Part shown: positions 36,018 to 45,704 of the stretch, one piece after another | How positions within the stretch are numbered: the stretch's first letter is position 1 | Layout: each line of letters opens with the position of its first letter | Source of the DNA: Fictibacillus nanhaiensis | GTDB taxonomy: Bacteria; Bacillota; Bacilli; Bacillales; Fictibacillaceae | DNA length: 64,000 nucleotides | Assembly (NCBI RefSeq): GCF_023715445.1 | Contig: NZ_JAMBOD010000001.1 | Coordinates: forward strand, 186,001-250,000 | Reading direction: 5' to 3' | Notes under the pieces: model-generated | The model's input: the letters and a program-made list of their open reading frames with translations, nothing else | What the model was told of the DNA's origin: nothing | Databases searched by the model: none | Program-made: the position numbers and the translations under genes

Positions 36018-36707
36018 ATGCGTTCCTGGGAAGTATTTATTGTTGAAGATGACATTCGAATTGCCGAGATCAACCGAAAATTCATTGAAAAGGTTGATGG
36101 TTTTTCAGTTTGCGGCATTGCTCTTAATGAAGAAGAAGCTAAAGAACAAATAACCATACTTAAACCTGATTTGGTTATTTTAGATATCTATTTTCCTGAT
36201 ATGAATGGTTTGGACCTATTAAGGTGGATACGGAGTGAATTTCGTGGAATCGAAGTAATTATGGTGACCGCAGCAACAGAAGTTGAAACTTTAAAAAATG
36301 CATTAGATGATGGTATTTTTGATTACATCGTAAAACCCGTTATCTTTCAAAGATTCAAAGAGACTTTACTTAATTTTAATGAATATAAGTTATCTATTCA
36401 GCAACTAGCTGCTTCTAGTGAAGTAAACCAAAACATAATTGATTCCATATTAAAAAGAGAAAAAACAGAGAGTGAAACAACATATCTGCCAAAAGGTATT
36501 GACCGTATTACTTTAGAAAAAGTCATATCTATTCTGACCAAAAACAATATTGGTTACACAGCAGAAGACCTCGGGCAGCTGATCGGAGCAAGCCGTACAA
36601 CCGCGAGAAGATATTTAGAATACTTAGTCTCTGAAGAAAAAGTATCAGCAGATATCACGTATGGAGGTGTCGGCAGACCAGAAAGAATTTATAGATATCG
36701 AATTTAA
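36018..36707 (+). CDS. Response regulator, CitB/DcuR family
   Basis: The 229-residue protein has a receiver domain (phosphorylatable Asp in VILDIYFPDMNGLDLL, about residue 56; Lys in YIVKP, about 107) and a C-terminal DNA-binding part with helix-turn-helix TAEDLGQLIGASRTTARRYLEYL (about 182-205). It is paired with the kinase gene 14 bases upstream and presumably activates the tct operon when carboxylates are present. Confidence 0.93.
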   Translation: MRSWEVFIVEDDIRIAEINRKFIEKVDGFSVCGIALNEEEAKEQITILKPDLVILDIYFPDMNGLDLLRWIRSEFRGIEVIMVTAATEVETLKNALDDGIFDYIVKPVIFQRFKETLLNFNEYKLSIQQLAASSEVNQNIIDSILKREKTESETTYLPKGIDRITLEKVISILTKNNIGYTAEDLGQLIGASRTTARRYLEYLVSEEKVSADITYGGVGRPERIYRYRI

Positions 36708-36715
36708 ATGAAATC

Positions 36716-36750
36716 AAAGCAATCTCCTTTAAGCAGAGATTGCTTTTTAT
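36716..36750 (+). terminator. Terminator of the tct/two-component operon
   Basis: An 11-bp stem (AAAGCAATCTC / GAGATTGCTTT) with nine-base loop is followed by TT and A/T-rich sequence. Confidence 0.87.
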
Positions 36751-36831
36751 TTAGTTATAAAATTCGTAACACCGAATACGTTTCATGTATAATAACGGTT
36801 ATAGATTCAAAGTTGAAAGAGAGTGAAAAGA

Positions 36832-37551
36832 ATGGGTCGAAAGTGGAATAACATTAAAGAGAAAAAGGCATCAAAAGACGCAAATACAAGTCGTATTTAT
36901 GCTAAATTCGGACGCGAGATTTATGTAGCTGCAAAACAGGGTGAACCTGATCCAGAATCAAATCAGTCTTTAAAAGTAGTACTTGAACGTGCAAAAACAT
37001 ATAGTGTACCGAAGACAATCATTGACCGTGCTATTGAAAAAGCAAAAGGCGGCTCAGAAGAAAACTATGACGAGCTTCGCTATGAAGGGTTCGGACCAAG
37101 TGGTTCTATGGTAATCGTTGATACGCTAACCAATAATGTTAACCGAACGGTAGCAGAAGTCCGTTCAGCATTTAATAAAAACGGAGGGAACATGGGAGTC
37201 TCTGGCGCAGTTGCTTATATGTTTGATGCAACAGCAGTGATCGGACTTGAAGGTAAAACTGCTGATGAAGTACTTGAATTATTGATGGAAGCTGATTTAG
37301 ATGTACGTGATGTCATTGAAGAAGACGAAACGGTTATTGTTTATGCAGAACCAGATCAATTTCATGCTGTCCAAGAGGCATTTAAAAATGCTGGCGTAAC
37401 TGAATTTACGGTAGCAGAGCTTACGATGCTTGCCCAAAATGAAATGACACTACCTGTAGATGCACAAGTACAATTTGAAAAGCTTATCGATGCATTAGAG
37501 GATCTTGAAGATGTTCAGCAAGTCTATCACAATGTTGATTTAGGCGAGTAA
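36832..37551 (+). CDS. yeeN: YebC/PmpR-family protein (YeeN)
   Basis: The 239-residue protein closely follows B. subtilis Yee[21 protein letters not shown] at the start, [19 protein letters not shown] in the middle and HNVDLGE at the end. The family was called a transcriptional regulator; later work links some members to translation elongation of proline-rich stretches. The exact role of YeeN is open. The ATG at 36832 matches the family start; a GTG three codons earlier is not needed. Single gene with terminator. Confidence 0.94.
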   Translation: MGRKWNNIKEKKASKDANTSRIYAKFGREIYVAAKQGEPDPESNQSLKVVLERAKTYSVPKTIIDRAIEKAKGGSEENYDELRYEGFGPSGSMVIVDTLTNNVNRTVAEVRSAFNKNGGNMGVSGAVAYMFDATAVIGLEGKTADEVLELLMEADLDVRDVIEEDETVIVYAEPDQFHAVQEAFKNAGVTEFTVAELTMLAQNEMTLPVDAQVQFEKLIDALEDLEDVQQVYHNVDLGE

Positions 37552-37555
37552 TAAG

Positions 37556-37589
37556 AAGCAGACCATGAAGAAAAATGGTCTGCTTTTTC
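37556..37589 (+). terminator. Terminator after yeeN
   Basis: An 11-bp stem (AAGCAGACCAT / ATGGTCTGCTT) with eight-base loop, then TTT. It lies between yeeN and the convergent bdbC. Confidence 0.92.
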
Positions 37590-37612
37590 TATACAAAAAA
37601 AGAAGCAACCTT

Positions 37613-38020
37613 TTAATTTGGTTGCTTCCTGATCAATAACATGCACATTGTAATGATAACAAAAGCTATGAATGAGAGCAGCGGGATCGTAATAAAACCA
37701 AGCCAGTTAATATATTCTCCAGAACATGGCACCCCTGAAGCACACATTTCAAAAGCTTTCAGTGCAGGAATTTTTTGAAGAGCATAGTGATAACCAGAAA
37801 TAATAATCCCGAGAATAGAAATCGGCAGCACGTAGCGAGTGATTTTATCATCTTGGTGGTAAAAGGCAATCCCTAAGAGAATGATCATCGGATACATAAG
37901 GATACGCTGATACCAGCATAAGGTACACGGAATAAATTGCAGCACTTCACTAAAATACAGACTTCCCAAAGATGCAGCTATTGCAGATAACCAGGCAAAC
38001 AATAAAGGTTTACTTATCAC
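37613..38020 (-). CDS. bdbC: Disulfide bond formation membrane protein, DsbB-like
   Basis: The 135-residue protein has four helices and the DsbB redox pairs: CTLC (about 35) in the first loop and CASGVPC (about 95) in the second. It re-oxidises BdbD using quinone. The GTG at 38020 is chosen because AAGGAGAAT lies just upstream and it gives the usual family length; an extension to 38101 runs back into bdbD. It overlaps the bdbD stop by 11 bases, so the two are translationally coupled. Confidence 0.92.
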   Translation of the reverse strand: MISKPLLFAWLSAIAASLGSLYFSEVLQFIPCTLCWYQRILMYPMIILLGIAFYHQDDKITRYVLPISILGIIISGYHYALQKIPALKAFEMCASGVPCSGEYINWLGFITIPLLSFIAFVIITMCMLLIRKQPN

Positions 38021-38735
38021 CTTTATTCTCCTTTGCAGCTTCCTCAACCATTTTTTGCAGATCACCGAATGTATTTCCTTCAAATTTTTTCCCGTTAACA
38101 AAAAGTGTAGGTGTGCCAGTGACTCCTAAGTCATTCACAAGAGCCTCGTCGGTTTCAACTGCTTTTTCACTTGCATTAGCTTTATATTTACCGCTTACCT
38201 TTTTAACGTTTTCATCACTCGTTACTTCTTTTAATGTATCTTCTAAGAACTTCTCAGTAAAGACATCTTTACGCTCTTGACTTTGATCCTCAGGCTGCTT
38301 TTCATAAAGCAGTTTATGAAACTTCCAAAACGTATCGTTTCCTATTTCTTTATAAACCGTTTCACCATATAGGGCTGATCTTTCTGAATCAACACTTATA
38401 AATGGATAGTTTAAAAAATAAAACTTAACTTTACCAGTCTGAATAAGTTCCTGATCGATCAGAGGAAAGAAAGATTCGTTAAAGTCTTTGCAGATCGGAC
38501 ATTTATAATCGCCGAACTCTATAATACTGACAGGTGCATCGTCTTCCCCTAAATAGGGCTGATTCTTATAGGAAAGCTCACTTTGACCGGAATCTTTATT
38601 GAAGTTGCCCGTTAACATGAATACAGCAAGTCCAATAGTAACTATTCCTATTATCAAAAAAAGCCAAACATGTGAAGAGCTAGTTTTTTTCTTAGTCATT
38701 TTTATGTTCGTATTTTTCTTTTTTTGTTTACCCAT
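38010..38735 (-). CDS. bdbD: Extracytoplasmic thiol-disulfide oxidoreductase, DsbA-like
   Basis: The 241-residue protein has a lysine-rich start, one membrane anchor (about 25-43) and an extracellular thioredoxin-fold domain with active site CPIC (about 81) and cis-proline loop GVTGTPTLFVNG (about 205). It introduces disulfides into secreted proteins with BdbC. In Bacillus the pair supports competence and stable secretion. The start follows GAGGTGAAC. Confidence 0.94.
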   Translation of the reverse strand: MGKQKKKNTNIKMTKKKTSSSHVWLFLIIGIVTIGLAVFMLTGNFNKDSGQSELSYKNQPYLGEDDAPVSIIEFGDYKCPICKDFNESFFPLIDQELIQTGKVKFYFLNYPFISVDSERSALYGETVYKEIGNDTFWKFHKLLYEKQPEDQSQERKDVFTEKFLEDTLKEVTSDENVKKVSGKYKANASEKAVETDEALVNDLGVTGTPTLFVNGKKFEGNTFGDLQKMVEEAAKENKGDK

Positions 38736-38925
38736 TGTTCACCTCAAAGATTTTATATTCACTAAATTAAAAGAAGTTACTTATATCCTATACAAGATAT
38801 CATTTTTTTACAATGAAGAAATCGTGAACAAATATAATTATTTGAAGGTAAATTAAAAAAGGTACATTTATCTAACTCATATAGATATTGGGAAATAAAA
38901 CCTGTATTCAAAACAAAATTTCGGA

Positions 38926-38950
38926 AGTATAATTTTCTAGAAATTATACT
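38926..38950 (+). promoter_or_regulatory. Palindrome upstream of the LPKTA surface-protein/sortase operon
   Basis: AGTATAATTT and AAATTATACT form a perfect 10-bp inverted repeat around five bases, ending 22 bases before the start codon and just before the GGGGGTC ribosome site. It contains TATAAT and TATACT, so it may overlap the -10, act as an operator, or form an RNA hairpin near the ribosome site. The rest of the 237-base gap between bdbD and this gene holds only A/T-rich promoter-like sequence. Confidence 0.5.
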
Positions 38951-38972
38951 ATTTTACCTTTGGGGGTCAGGG

Positions 38973-40145
38973 ATGAAACACTTAATCACATTGCTATTAG
39001 CTCTTAGTCTAAGCTTAGGAATTTTACCAGTTTCAGCTTTAGCTATCGAGCCAAATGATCAAGAATTTGAAGCATACTTAGAAGAGATCGGCTGGGAAAA
39101 ACAAGATTTTATCGATTTTATTGAAAGTAAAGAATGGTACTTAGAAGATTTTAATTCTGTGGATGAACTTGGCGTACCTCTTTCTGAAGAGGGCGTACAA
39201 TCTGTTTTAAAGAAATTTGATTTAAGCCGAGAAGAATTAAACGAATTACTCATTGAATGGGGTGACATTGAAGAAGGACAAGATGTTCTAGACAGTCCTT
39301 ACTTCGTATTTAATGAAGATCTTCAATCATCTGTTGATTTTTATTTAAACGGGTGGGTAGGAACACCAATTGATGATGAAAATCTTCAGCAGCTTCTTGA
39401 AGAGTATGGCCTCGAATCAGTAGAAGCACTAGAAGAATTATTAAAGAAAAATGATGATTCAATTGAAAATTATGAGTACATTGAAGATCTTCAATGGGCT
39501 GTTGATTTTTATATTAATGGTGATGATTATATTGAAGATGAATTTGCAGATCTTTTTACTGAAATTGATCTAACTGATGAAGAGATGGAAAAGCTTTTTG
39601 CACATTTTGAAACATTAAATTGGGAAGATCCAGCTTTTCTTGACAGTATGATGCAGTTAGGCGAGAGAATGATGGCTTTTGAAGAGTTTGAAACAGCTGA
39701 TGAACTATCTGCTGAACAGATTGCGGAGATGCTTGCTATTTTTACAGAAATGAAACAGCTCTTGCAAATTGAAACAAAATATTACCTTGTTGTTGATGGT
39801 GTGAAGCAGCCCGTTTCATTAGAAACATTAATGACAATGGACTCAACAAACGGCAATGACTTAGTTATGGAGATCTATAACACAAACGGAGAATTGCTTG
39901 CTGATCTACGATTAACAGCAGAAATGTTTGGATCTGAACTTATTCAAGAAACAGGAAAAGACATCCAAGAAGCAGAGAAAATTGTTACTGAATTACCAAC
40001 AGCAGCTAAACCGCCAGTAAAAACAATCAAAGGCGGAGAACTTCCAAAAACAGCAACTAATCACGTCGGTAATACTCTCGCTGGTGCAGTAATTGCAGTA
40101 GTTGGAATGCTTTTATACAGACGTTTCCGAGTAAAAGGCATCTAG
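38973..40145 (+). CDS. Processed acidic surface protein with LPKTA sorting signal
   Basis: The 390-residue protein has a signal peptide ending SALA, a very acidic body rich in Glu, Asp, Leu and Phe, and a sorting signal: LPKTA (about 357), a hydrophobic helix and the basic tail YRRFRVKG. Two related segments, SSVDFYLNGW (about 127) and WAVDFYINGD (about 172), point to an internal duplication. LPxTA is the class D sortase motif and a sortase gene follows after 3 bases, so it is surely that enzyme's substrate. Its role on the surface is unknown. Confidence 0.92.
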   Translation: MKHLITLLLALSLSLGILPVSALAIEPNDQEFEAYLEEIGWEKQDFIDFIESKEWYLEDFNSVDELGVPLSEEGVQSVLKKFDLSREELNELLIEWGDIEEGQDVLDSPYFVFNEDLQSSVDFYLNGWVGTPIDDENLQQLLEEYGLESVEALEELLKKNDDSIENYEYIEDLQWAVDFYINGDDYIEDEFADLFTEIDLTDEEMEKLFAHFETLNWEDPAFLDSMMQLGERMMAFEEFETADELSAEQIAEMLAIFTEMKQLLQIETKYYLVVDGVKQPVSLETLMTMDSTNGNDLVMEIYNTNGELLADLRLTAEMFGSELIQETGKDIQEAEKIVTELPTAAKPPVKTIKGGELPKTATNHVGNTLAGAVIAVVGMLLYRRFRVKGI

Positions 40146-40148
40146 ATA

Positions 40149-40790
40149 ATGAAAAATACAGAAAACAAAAGAAGCAAATTTCGGTTCATTCTTCTTACAT
40201 TCTCTGTTGTATTTATCTTATTTGGAATATGGTTTAGCACCACAAATGCCTATAAGTTTGTTAAAGGCTATCTAATTTTTAAAACTGAGCAGGTAAAATC
40301 AGATGATTATCAATCTAAACCTGCTATTAATGAAAAGAATCTAGAAAGAATGAATGAGGTTTTGTACCCTGTTCGTCCTAAAGCAGGTGAAAATATAGGA
40401 GAACTTATCATCCCTAAGTTAGGGGCATCACTTCCTATTTTTCATGGAACTGACGAAGAAGAGTTGAAAAAAGGGGTAGGACACTATTCAAAAAGCGTTT
40501 TGCCTGGTGAAAATGACAATTCCGTATTATCCGGGCACAGGGACACCGTGTTTCGTAAACTCGGAGAAGTTGGGAAAGGTGACTTATTAGTAGTTGAAAC
40601 AGAAGCAGGAACGTTTACGTACAAAGTAAAAAACGTCCGGATCGTCGACCAAAATGACAGAACCGTGATTGTACCAAAACCCCGTGCAACTCTAACTGTA
40701 TCAACGTGTTACCCGTTTGACTTTATAGGTTCATCACCAGAGAGGTATATCCTGGTTGCAAACTTAGTATCTAAACAGTTGAACCAATAA
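40149..40790 (+). CDS. srtD: Class D sortase
   Basis: The 213-residue protein has one N-terminal anchor (about 13-32) and a sortase barrel. Catalytic residues are the His in LSGHRDTVFR (about 130), the Cys in TLTVSTCYPF (about 190) and the Arg in SSPERYILVA (about 202). It cleaves LPxTA after Thr and links the protein to the cell wall. It is in an operon with its acidic substrate. Related sortases of Bacillus (YhcS) act around sporulation. Confidence 0.94.
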   Translation: MKNTENKRSKFRFILLTFSVVFILFGIWFSTTNAYKFVKGYLIFKTEQVKSDDYQSKPAINEKNLERMNEVLYPVRPKAGENIGELIIPKLGASLPIFHGTDEEELKKGVGHYSKSVLPGENDNSVLSGHRDTVFRKLGEVGKGDLLVVETEAGTFTYKVKNVRIVDQNDRTVIVPKPRATLTVSTCYPFDFIGSSPERYILVANLVSKQLNQ

Positions 40791-40809
40791 GTTGAACCAA
40801 AAATTTTTT

Positions 40810-40842
40810 ACAGCTGAAGAAAATTCTTCAGCTGTTTTTTTA
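40810..40842 (+). terminator. Terminator after srtD
   Basis: An 11-bp stem (ACAGCTGAAGA / TCTTCAGCTGT) followed by TTTTTT. Confidence 0.92.
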
Positions 40843-40867
40843 TTCTACCTGTGATTGTTGTGAAGGT

Positions 40868-40896
40868 GAACCTTTCTTGCAAAGGTTCTTTTTTGT
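40868..40896 (+). terminator. Second, tandem terminator-like hairpin
   Basis: An 8-bp stem (GAACCTTT / AAAGGTTC) with CTTGC loop followed by TTTTTTG, 33 bases after the first terminator. It suggests a tandem stop or a small untranslated transcript between the two. Confidence 0.75.
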
Positions 40897-41007
40897 TTTA
40901 AATCCACGTAAAAAAGGTATGATTACAAAATAGTGTTAGGATGGTCAAAAAAATTTACCCGTCTGAAGCATACTTAGAATATCAACAAGAAAGTCGGTGG
41001 AAGATCC

Positions 41008-41724
41008 TTGAAGAAGACCTCTGTCATTTTTGTGGTTTGTTTAAGTGTATTATTAGTTGGTGCTCTATTAGTTAAATCCTTTAGTAAAGATGAAACGGAA
41101 GTAACAGCACTCGGAGATTCATTAGCATACGGTTTAGGAGATATAAACGATAATGGCTATATCGGTGATGTACAAGATAGATATGAAAATGAAACAGGAA
41201 AAAGACTCGTAGTAAATGATTATGGTGTGCCAAACGACACGAGCACTAACTTACTTAAAAGATTAAAGAATAAAGAAATCGTTGAAACAGCAAAAAACTC
41301 TGATTTTATCCTAATTAATATTGGAACGAATGACTTTATTAAAAGTACAGATCGTTTTACCAAGTTTGATAAGGAAGAGCTGCAAACAAATCAAGAAATT
41401 TATAAAGACAATTTAGAACAAATTATTAAAAAGGTCCAGGAAAAGAATCCATCCAAAACCATTTATATTTTAGGTATTTATAATCCAAAGGTAAAACATA
41501 GCGATATGAATACAGTAAATAAAGCTGTAGTAGAGTGGAATCAGGCAACCATTCAAGTTACGAAAGATCATGAAAACGCAGCTTTTATCCATACAAATGA
41601 CCTATTTATTCATAAAAACAAAAATGACTTTTTCGCAGATAATCTGCATCCTAATGAAAAGGGATATGCGCTCATAGGAAAGAGAGTGTTTGACACAATC
41701 AAAAAGCATTCTAATTTTAAATAG
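41008..41724 (+). CDS. SGNH/GDSL-family hydrolase, membrane-anchored
   Basis: The 238-residue protein has an N-terminal anchor or signal (about 5-23) and an SGNH hydrolase domain with the nucleophile in ALGDSLAYGLGD (about 36), block III in INIGTND (about 110) and the catalytic Asp/His in ADNLHPNEKGY (about 212). It probably removes acyl groups outside the membrane; the substrate is unknown. It starts with TTG behind GGTGGAAG. Single gene. Confidence 0.87.
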   Translation: MKKTSVIFVVCLSVLLVGALLVKSFSKDETEVTALGDSLAYGLGDINDNGYIGDVQDRYENETGKRLVVNDYGVPNDTSTNLLKRLKNKEIVETAKNSDFILINIGTNDFIKSTDRFTKFDKEELQTNQEIYKDNLEQIIKKVQEKNPSKTIYILGIYNPKVKHSDMNTVNKAVVEWNQATIQVTKDHENAAFIHTNDLFIHKNKNDFFADNLHPNEKGYALIGKRVFDTIKKHSNFK

Positions 41725-41783
41725 ACAAATAAAGGGTTCCCTTTTATATATGTTTGCCGTATAATTTGGTTTAACTTCATAAG

Positions 41784-43907
<2,124 letters not shown>

Positions 43908-43916
43908 ATTGTGATT

Positions 43917-43947
43917 AAACGTTCCTATTAAAGGGACGTTTTTTTAT
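43917..43947 (+). terminator. Terminator after pbuX
   Basis: A 9-bp stem with one wobble (AAACGTTCC / GGGACGTTT), seven-base loop, then TTTTT. Confidence 0.88.
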
Positions 43948-44001
43948 TTAATCAACACGATGAGCGAATGTAATAATCCTTGTACTCTACAAATTTTTAC
44001 G

Positions 44002-44030
44002 ACACAATTTTTTATTAATCTCATATGTTA
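44002..44030 (+). promoter_or_regulatory. Sigma-K-like promoter of the hexapeptide-repeat gene
   Basis: CATATGTTA (44022-44030) fits the mother-cell -10 CATAnnnTA exactly, and ACAC (44002-44005), 16 bases upstream, fits the short -35 of sigma-K. The start codon is 39 bases further down. With little information in the -35, this is a suggestion only, but it agrees with a spore-surface role for the locus. Confidence 0.45.
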
Positions 44031-44068
44031 ATAATGTAAACAAGCTCAATGATTTAGGAAGTGAATAA

Positions 44069-44521
44069 GTGGTTAGTAAGAAAAATAAGAAAGAGAAGAA
44101 AGCAGAAATCAAAAGAAATTATAATCCAACTGGTAATTACATTCCGACCGGTGGCTACGAGCCAACTGGAGACTATCAATTGTATGACGTTTATGTTCCC
44201 ACGGGGGATTATATGCCAACCGGAGCATATGTGCCAACTGAAAATAATGAACAAGACGGCTATTATGTACCAACCGGGGATTATGTATATACGGGCGGTT
44301 ATATACCTACAGGGGACTATGAGTATTATGGGATATATGTGCCAACCGGAGATAATATATCTCGTGTAGAAGACGAATCATCCGAAATTCCTAGAAACGT
44401 TTCATTAGAAGATTTATTCGAAGAAACTAATATCAAACCAGCATTTGTTTTAAAGGGTAATCCTAAACTTAGCCTGCCAAAGAATTATGTTTTGCCTCAA
44501 ATAATTCTAGTCTCACAATGA
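44069..44521 (+). CDS. Hexapeptide-repeat protein (YxPTGD repeats), unknown function
   Basis: The 150-residue protein has three parts. A lysine-rich N-terminus (1-16, no signal peptide) is followed by 13 consecutive hexads (18-95) on the pattern Tyr-x-Pro-Thr-Gly-Asp, such as YVPTGD, YIPTGG and YEPTGD. A C-terminal part (96-150) has an acidic stretch SLEDLFEE and an aliphatic end. Every fourth hexad is degenerate, giving a 24-residue superunit repeated three times. GTG start behind AGGAAGTG. I do not recognise the family. The next gene is a SunS-like glycosyltransferase; the regularly spaced threonines are possible O-glycan sites. Confidence 0.8.
   Translation: MVSKKNKKEKKAEIKRNYNPTGNYIPTGGYEPTGDYQLYDVYVPTGDYMPTGAYVPTENNEQDGYYVPTGDYVYTGGYIPTGDYEYYGIYVPTGDNISRVEDESSEIPRNVSLEDLFEETNIKPAFVLKGNPKLSLPKNYVLPQIILVSQ
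44120..44353 (+). repeat. 18-bp coding tandem repeat, 13 units in 72-bp superunits
   Basis: The DNA repeats in steps of 18 bases without any frame slip, one hexapeptide per unit. Eight units encode an intact PTG core, two have one change and three are divergent (units 4, 8 and 12). Codons vary between copies (CCA/CCG/CCC/CCT for Pro, ACT/ACC/ACG/ACA for Thr), so the repeat is kept at protein level rather than being a recent DNA expansion. Confidence 0.95.
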
Positions 44522-44562
44522 CTCTTACACGTATTGATTAATATTTGAAAGGAGTATCGTGC

Positions 44563-45642
44563 TTGATCACCATAAGTTTATGTATGATTGTAAAAAATGA
44601 AGAGAATTCCATCGCTAGATGCTTAACTTCAATACACGACTTAATGGATGAGATAATAATAGTGGATACAGGTTCTGTTGATCAAACTAAGGAAATAGCT
44701 AGTCAATTTACGGATAAAATATATGATTATAAATGGGTGGATAATTTTAGTGCTGCCCGTAATTACTCTTTTGAATTAGCTACAAAACAGTATACAATGT
44801 GGCTGGATGCTGACGATGTTGTAGATGAACAAAACAGGAAGCTGTTAAAGCAGCTAAAAACAAGTCTAAATCCATCAATTAATTCTGTTTTAATGAACTA
44901 TTTAGTGAATCGGGATAAATTTGATTATCCTTCATTCATAATCAAAAGAAATAGATTAGTTAAATCCAGGTGTAAGTTTAAATGGAGTGGTGCTGTTCAT
45001 GAATATTTAGAAGTAAATGGTCCTGTGTTGCATAGTAATATTAATATTCATCATTTAAAAAACCGAACTGACAACACTAAACGAAATCTATTAATTTATG
45101 AGAAACAATTAGAAAAGGGAGAAGCATTTTCGCCTAGAGATCTCTTTTACTATGCAAATGAACTTTGCCGTCATAAAAATTTTCATAAGGCTATTTTCTA
45201 CTACACCTTATTTCTAAACAACAAAGAAGGATGGAAGGAAGATAAAATTATCTCTTGTGGAAAACTGGCCGATTGTTATCATCATTTAGGTGAGGAAAAA
45301 AAAGAAATAGCCACGCTCTATAAATCATTTGACTATGATAATCCTCGTGCAGACCTTTGCTGTAGACTGGGGAACTTATACATGGAAAAAAATCAGATGA
45401 ATAAGGCTATCTATTGGTACGAATATGCTTCTAAGCTTAGTTGGGATAAAAGTTGTATGGGATTTTACCATGTACCCTCATGGACTTGGCTTCCACATTT
45501 AAAACTATCGGTTTGTTACTACAAAATGGGGGATTTTACAAAGGCTTATAAACATAATGAAATTGCTTTAAAATATTCCCCTCATGATCCAGGAATAATT
45601 AATAATCAAAATCTGCTTAAAATGAAAATAAAGAAATTGTAG
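44563..45642 (+). CDS. SunS-like GT2 glycosyltransferase with TPR region
   Basis: The 359-residue protein has an N-terminal GT-A domain (ISLCMIVKNEENSIARCL, IIVDTGSVDQT, and metal-binding WLDADD about residue 84) and a C-terminal helical repeat region (about 200-355: FYYANELCRHKNFHKAIFYY and later AIYWYEYA units). This architecture is shared with SunS, which glycosylates a peptide. The TTG at 44563 fits AAAGGAG spacing; an in-frame TTG at 44545 overlaps that site. It starts 41 bases after the repeat-protein gene with no terminator between, which suggests the repeat protein is its acceptor. Confidence 0.85.
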   Translation: MITISLCMIVKNEENSIARCLTSIHDLMDEIIIVDTGSVDQTKEIASQFTDKIYDYKWVDNFSAARNYSFELATKQYTMWLDADDVVDEQNRKLLKQLKTSLNPSINSVLMNYLVNRDKFDYPSFIIKRNRLVKSRCKFKWSGAVHEYLEVNGPVLHSNINIHHLKNRTDNTKRNLLIYEKQLEKGEAFSPRDLFYYANELCRHKNFHKAIFYYTLFLNNKEGWKEDKIISCGKLADCYHHLGEEKKEIATLYKSFDYDNPRADLCCRLGNLYMEKNQMNKAIYWYEYASKLSWDKSCMGFYHVPSWTWLPHLKLSVCYYKMGDFTKAYKHNEIALKYSPHDPGIINNQNLLKMKIKKL

Positions 45643-45668
45643 TTAACATCGTTTTATACTCAAATAAA

Positions 45669-45704
45669 AAGAACAGACCGTATAATGGTCTGTTCTTACT
45701 TTTT
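45669..45704. terminator. Terminator between the convergent glycosyltransferase genes
   Basis: An 11-bp perfect stem (AAGAACAGACC / GGTCTGTTCTT) with seven-base loop and ACTTTTT tail. It overlaps the last two bases of the minus-strand gene. Confidence 0.9.

Noticed and set aside
38973-40145. Calcium-binding or EF-hand protein
   Set aside because: The body is acidic, but no DxDxDG loops are seen; acidity with LPKTA fits the sortase-processed family.
40943-41077. 44-codon frame ending in a cysteine-rich stretch, overlapping the SGNH hydrolase start
   Set aside because: No ribosome site, and its second half is the hydrolase signal-peptide coding region in another frame.
44061-44369. 102-residue open frame overlapping the hexapeptide-repeat gene
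   Set aside because: The 18-base repeat keeps all frames open; this frame lacks a ribosome site, and codon variation preserves the YxPTGD frame instead.
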